A stretch of DNA of 47,778 bases, taken from SCUN01 sp046598935. Lineage in GTDB: Bacteria; Acidobacteriota; Vicinamibacteria; Vicinamibacterales; SCN-69-37. The DNA is taken from positions 1 to 47,778 of the forward strand of contig JBKJHW010000106.1 in the NCBI GenBank assembly GCA_046598935.1, read 5' to 3'. Below, piece after piece: positions 44,873 through 47,778 of the stretch (position 1 is the stretch's first letter; the number at the start of each line of letters is the position of its first letter). The notes under the pieces were generated by a model that had not been told where the DNA came from, made no database searches, and saw only the letters and a program-made list of their open reading frames with translations. The translations under genes and the position numbers were made by a program.

Positions 44873-45866
44873 GGAAATTGCCACGGACGCGCCGTTGCTT
44901 TCTGTCGAAGGCCTGACGACAGTTTTCACGCTCGCCAGCGGGCAACGGGCCGCCGCGGTCAGCGACGTCTCGTTCTCGGTGCGCCGCGGGGAAACGCTCT
45001 GTCTCGTCGGCGAATCCGGCAGCGGCAAGTCAGTGACGGCGCTCTCGATCATTCGACTCGTGCAGCCTCCGGGCCAGATCACCGCCGGCAGAGTCATCTT
45101 CGAAGGACAGGATCTGCTGCAGATTCCCGAGGCCGCAATCGAGCGCGTGCGCGGACGCCGCATCGGTTTTGTTTTCCAGGAACCGATGATCGCGCTCGAT
45201 CCTGTCTACACGATCGGTTACCAGATCCGCGAGACGCTCGAAGTTCACGGGCTGGCGAAGGGCGCCGCCGCAAAGCGTCGCGCCGTCGAACTGCTCGACG
45301 CCGTACGCGTGCCTGAGCCGCAGCGCCGCGCCGGCGAATACCCGCACCAGCTGAGCGGCGGGCTTCGGCAGCGCGCGATGATTGCGCTGGCCCTCGCCGC
45401 CGAGCCCGCGCTGGTCATCGCCGATGAGCCGACGACCGCCCTCGACGTCACCGTCCAGGCCGAGATCCTCGATCTTCTCCGCGACATGCGCCGCGAGTTC
45501 TCCCTGTCTCTGCTCCTCATCACCCACGATCTCGGCGTCGTCGCTGAAATGGCCGACGATGTCGCCGTGATGTACGGCGGCCGAGTCGTCGAGCGCGCCG
45601 GTGTCAGGGCGGTGCTCGAAACGCCCAATCACCCGTACACGCGCGGCCTGCTTGCCTGCCTGCCGGGCCGCGGCGGCTCAGGGCGCCTCGTCGATATTCC
45701 CGGCACCGTGCCGCCGCTCGGCCAGCTGCCGGCCGGCTGCCCCTTTACGCCTCGGTGCCCGGAGCGCGAACCAGTGTGCGAAGCTGCCGTGCCGCCGCTC
45801 ATCAGCGTCACGCCGAATCATCAATCACGCTGCATCCACGCTGTCCCCTACGCGGGCGATCGATGA
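44856..45866 (+). CDS. ABC transporter ATP-binding protein, Dpp/Opp type (DppD-like)
   Basis: A 336-residue ATPase for peptide or nickel-type importers. Walker A GESGSGKSV, Q-loop FVFQEPMIALDP, signature QLSGGLRQRAMIA, Walker B ALVIADEPTTALD and the switch histidine in LLITHDLG are intact. The C-terminal oligopeptide-family domain is present (NHPYTRGLLACLP, and a cysteine cluster in CPFTPRCPEREPVC that could hold an Fe-S or metal site). It starts at GTG 44856 inside the mutase gene and overlaps the next ATPase by ATGA. No permease or binding-protein gene is in the window. Confidence 0.92.
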   Translation: MTAPSKEIATDAPLLSVEGLTTVFTLASGQRAAAVSDVSFSVRRGETLCLVGESGSGKSVTALSIIRLVQPPGQITAGRVIFEGQDLLQIPEAAIERVRGRRIGFVFQEPMIALDPVYTIGYQIRETLEVHGLAKGAAAKRRAVELLDAVRVPEPQRRAGEYPHQLSGGLRQRAMIALALAAEPALVIADEPTTALDVTVQAEILDLLRDMRREFSLSLLLITHDLGVVAEMADDVAVMYGGRVVERAGVRAVLETPNHPYTRGLLACLPGRGGSGRLVDIPGTVPPLGQLPAGCPFTPRCPEREPVCEAAVPPLISVTPNHQSRCIHAVPYAGDR

Positions 45867-46702
45867 AGACCGCGCCGGCCGGCCCGCTCGTCAAAGTGGA
45901 CCATCTCGTCAAAGAATTTGGCAGCACTTCCCTCTTTCGCAGACAGGCGCCGATGCGCGCAGTCGACGACGTGTCGTTTGCGATCGAGCGAGGAGAGATG
46001 TTTGGGCTGGTTGGCGAATCGGGATCGGGCAAGACAACCACCGGCCGCTGCATTCTGCGGCTGATCGAACCGACGAGCGGCGCAGTGGAGTTCGACGGCC
46101 GCGATGTGCTGGCGCTCGGCAGGCGAGACCTGCGCGAAGCGCGGCGCCACTTCCAGATCGTGTTCCAGGATCCGTATTCGTCTTTGAATCCGCGCATGCG
46201 GGTTGGAACCATAGTTGAAGAGCCGCTCGTCATTCATAAAATCGGTTCAAAGGCTGACCGCCAGTCGCGGGTGCGCGAGCTCTTCGAGCTGGTCGGGCTC
46301 AACGCCGCGCAGCTCGCGCGGTACCCGCACGAATTCAGCGGCGGCCAGCGGCAGAGAATCGGCCTGGCCCGCGCGCTGGCATTGAACCCGTCCTTCGTCG
46401 TGCTCGATGAACCGGTGTCGGCGCTCGACGTCTCGGTTCAGGCGCAGGTCGTGAATCTTCTGCTCGACCTTCAGCAGAAACTCGGCCTCACGTATCTCTT
46501 CATTGCTCACGACCTGCGATTGGTGCGCCGCGTCTGCACGCGCGTCGGGGTCATGTATCGCGGCAAGCTGGTCGAAGTGGGCGCAGCCACGGACGTTTTC
46601 GACCGGCCGTCGCACGGGTACACGAAGGCGCTGATCTCCGCCATTCCGCAGATGACGCCCGGCGCCCGCGTTCCCCGTATCATCTATAATCCCGAGCTAT
46701 AA
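45863..46702 (+). CDS. ABC transporter ATP-binding protein, Dpp/Opp type (DppF-like)
   Basis: A 279-residue partner ATPase. Walker A GESGSGKTT, Q-loop IVFQDPYSSLNPRM, signature EFSGGQRQRIGLA, Walker B FVVLDEPVSALD and the switch histidine in FIAHDLRLV are intact. The C-terminus is short (SHGYTKALISAIPQ) and lacks the cysteine cluster of its neighbour, so it is at the small end for DppF. The ATG overlaps the stop of the DppD-like gene. Together they would form the ATPase heterodimer of one importer whose membrane parts lie elsewhere. Confidence 0.92.
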   Translation: MKTAPAGPLVKVDHLVKEFGSTSLFRRQAPMRAVDDVSFAIERGEMFGLVGESGSGKTTTGRCILRLIEPTSGAVEFDGRDVLALGRRDLREARRHFQIVFQDPYSSLNPRMRVGTIVEEPLVIHKIGSKADRQSRVRELFELVGLNAAQLARYPHEFSGGQRQRIGLARALALNPSFVVLDEPVSALDVSVQAQVVNLLLDLQQKLGLTYLFIAHDLRLVRRVCTRVGVMYRGKLVEVGAATDVFDRPSHGYTKALISAIPQMTPGARVPRIIYNPEL

Positions 46703-46738
46703 AAAAACGGCCGGCTCCAGGGTTACTGGAACCGGCCG
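46701..46738 (-). terminator. Strong intrinsic terminator for the surface-protein gene
   Basis: CGGCCGG-C-TCCAG (46708-46720) pairs with CTGGA-A-CCGGCCG (46726-46738): twelve pairs with one mismatch and a five-base loop. On the minus strand it is followed directly by seven T (46707-46701). It lies 25 bp after the stop of the gene ending at 46764 and touches the DppF-like stop. Confidence 0.8.
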
Positions 46739-46763
46739 CTGGGAGCCTGGCTGCTCGGACGAC

Positions 46764-47777
46764 CTACCTGATGTCGCCCGTTTCGTTGATACCGGTGAAG
46801 ATCACGTTGAACGCGTTCGAGTTGTAGAGGCCCTGCTGTTTCCGCAGGTTCGCCTGCGCGAGGAGCTGCGCGACCGTGTAGGACGTGTTGTTCGCCAACC
46901 CGATCTTGGTGCCGTTTGTGCCGGTGTTCCACGTCTTCGCGCCCGTGCCCGTCGCCGAGTAATTGAAGCCGTAGGGCACCGAGTAGTTGCCGCCGGCGAG
47001 CGTGCTGTTGGTCACGTAGCTCGCGATCGCACCGCCGAGCACCTGCGCCACCCACTTGTCGGAGGCGAAGACGGTTAGGTAGTAGGCCGCGACCTGCGTG
47101 TTCGTCTTCCCGGCCATGTTGTTGGCCGTGCCCGAGAGCGCACCCCACATTGACGGGTAGGTCGTGGCCAGCCACGTGCCGAGGTTCTTCGCTGTGGCAC
47201 TGCCGTTCATCTTTTTGATCAGCGCCTGACCGTTGTTGTTTTGCCAGTAGCCGATCGTGGCCGCGTCGCCCGTGCTCACTGGGGTGGTCGCCACGGGTGT
47301 CACGATGATCGTCACCGTGGCCGTCGAGCAGTCGTTGTTTACGTCGCACACCTGGTAGGTGAACGTCACGGTGCCCGAGAAGCCAGAGATCGGCGTGTAA
47401 GTGAAGGTGCCGTTTGAATTGAAGACCACCGTCCCGGAGGTCGGATTGGTGAGCTTCGTCCAGACGTTGCCGCCGTCACCCGACGGCGTATCGTTCGTCG
47501 ACGCGTTGGCGCCGGTGAGCGAGGTGTTCGCCGGGATCGTGTAGGTGTCGTTCACCGCGACCGGCACGTCGTTGACTGAGGTGATCGTGATCGTCACGGT
47601 CGCCGTCGAGCAGTCGCCGTCGGCGTCGCAGATCTGGTACGTGAACGAGTCGGTCCCGTGGAAGTTCGGGTTCGGCGTGTAGGTGAACGTGCCGTTCGCG
47701 TTGACCGTCGCCGTGCCGTTCACGGGGTTCGTCAGCTTCGACCAGACGTTGCCGCCATCGCCCGACGGCGTGTCGTT
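46764..47777 (-). CDS. Surface protein with tandem Ig-like repeats and a TIGYWQ C-terminal domain (5' part outside window)
   Basis: The last 337 residues of a longer protein; the frame stays open to the window edge. Cadherin/Ig-like repeats of 94 residues are visible, with the start NDTPSGDGGNVW at about 47777 and again at 47495. Each has NGTFTYTP, FTYQ(I/V)CD and a Cys pair (CDADGDC, CDVNNDC), followed by CSTATVTI. The repeats end before a distinct domain of about 165 residues that opens DAATIGYWQNNNGQALI and ends NVIFTGINETGDIR. No LPXTG, PEP-CTERM or transmembrane anchor is at the C-terminus. The protein is probably secreted or surface-bound and adhesive; the ending domain resembles GYWK/GFWK-type domains of unknown function. 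A strong terminator follows. Confidence 0.82.
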   Translation of the reverse strand, partial: NDTPSGDGGNVWSKLTNPVNGTATVNANGTFTYTPNPNFHGTDSFTYQICDADGDCSTATVTITITSVNDVPVAVNDTYTIPANTSLTGANASTNDTPSGDGGNVWTKLTNPTSGTVVFNSNGTFTYTPISGFSGTVTFTYQVCDVNNDCSTATVTIIVTPVATTPVSTGDAATIGYWQNNNGQALIKKMNGSATAKNLGTWLATTYPSMWGALSGTANNMAGKTNTQVAAYYLTVFASDKWVAQVLGGAIASYVTNSTLAGGNYSVPYGFNYSATGTGAKTWNTGTNGTKIGLANNTSYTVAQLLAQANLRKQQGLYNSNAFNVIFTGINETGDIR

Positions 47778-47778
47778 G

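Overview
The window is GC-rich, gene-dense bacterial DNA. Gene content fits a soil-type Acidobacteriota, perhaps Vicinamibacteria. The reasons are a short outer-membrane receptor with a carboxypeptidase-regulatory N-terminus, a kinase with PDZ, multi-TM, GAF and PAS parts, a PurS/PurQ/PurL system, a split methylmalonyl-CoA mutase, tandem GT4 glycosyltransferases and a lone REP-associated transposase. This placement is inference; no rRNA or tRNA gene was seen.

Left part (1-12.6 kb). The tail of a VTT/DedA-like membrane protein is followed by a minus-strand unit of O-methyltransferase, membrane protein, histidine kinase and response regulator. The regulator's sigma54-type AAA+ domain has lost its catalytic motifs. 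Divergent from this unit lies a complete ebo cluster, known elsewhere as a metabolite-trafficking cluster. It is arranged here as two converging arms: eboA-eboB-eboF on plus and eboD-eboE-eboC on minus. An XRE regulator and a Tat-exported metallophosphoesterase flank it.

Purine block (12.6-26.2 kb). One minus-strand run reads M16 peptidase, purB, purS, purQ, purL, purF, HEAT-repeat protein, purM, purN, with junctions of 10 bp or less. A RAYT-type transposase gene interrupts it between purM and purN. rlmN diverges from its head, and a second unit holds purD-purE. Together these supply most of the route to IMP and AMP; purC, purH and purA are not in the window.

Translation, signalling and glycan block (26.3-40.7 kb). 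rpsU has a near-perfect Shine-Dalgarno and a TTG start. A STAS-domain gene follows, preceded by three 20-bp direct repeats. Next come a decaprenyl-phosphate phosphoribosyltransferase-like UbiA enzyme, a protein with a disordered tail, and four GT4 glycosyltransferases in an A-B-B'-A' paralogue pattern. A convergent sigma54 two-component pair and an outer-membrane beta-barrel protein close the block.

Right part (40.7-47.8 kb). Enolase and phosphoglycerate mutase, a small protein with a good promoter and terminator, a methylmalonyl-CoA mutase catalytic subunit overlapping two Dpp/Opp-type ABC ATPases, and the 3' part of a large surface protein with 94-residue Ig-like repeats. No intergenic stretch exceeds 300 bases, and no CRISPR array, integrase or complete IS element was seen.
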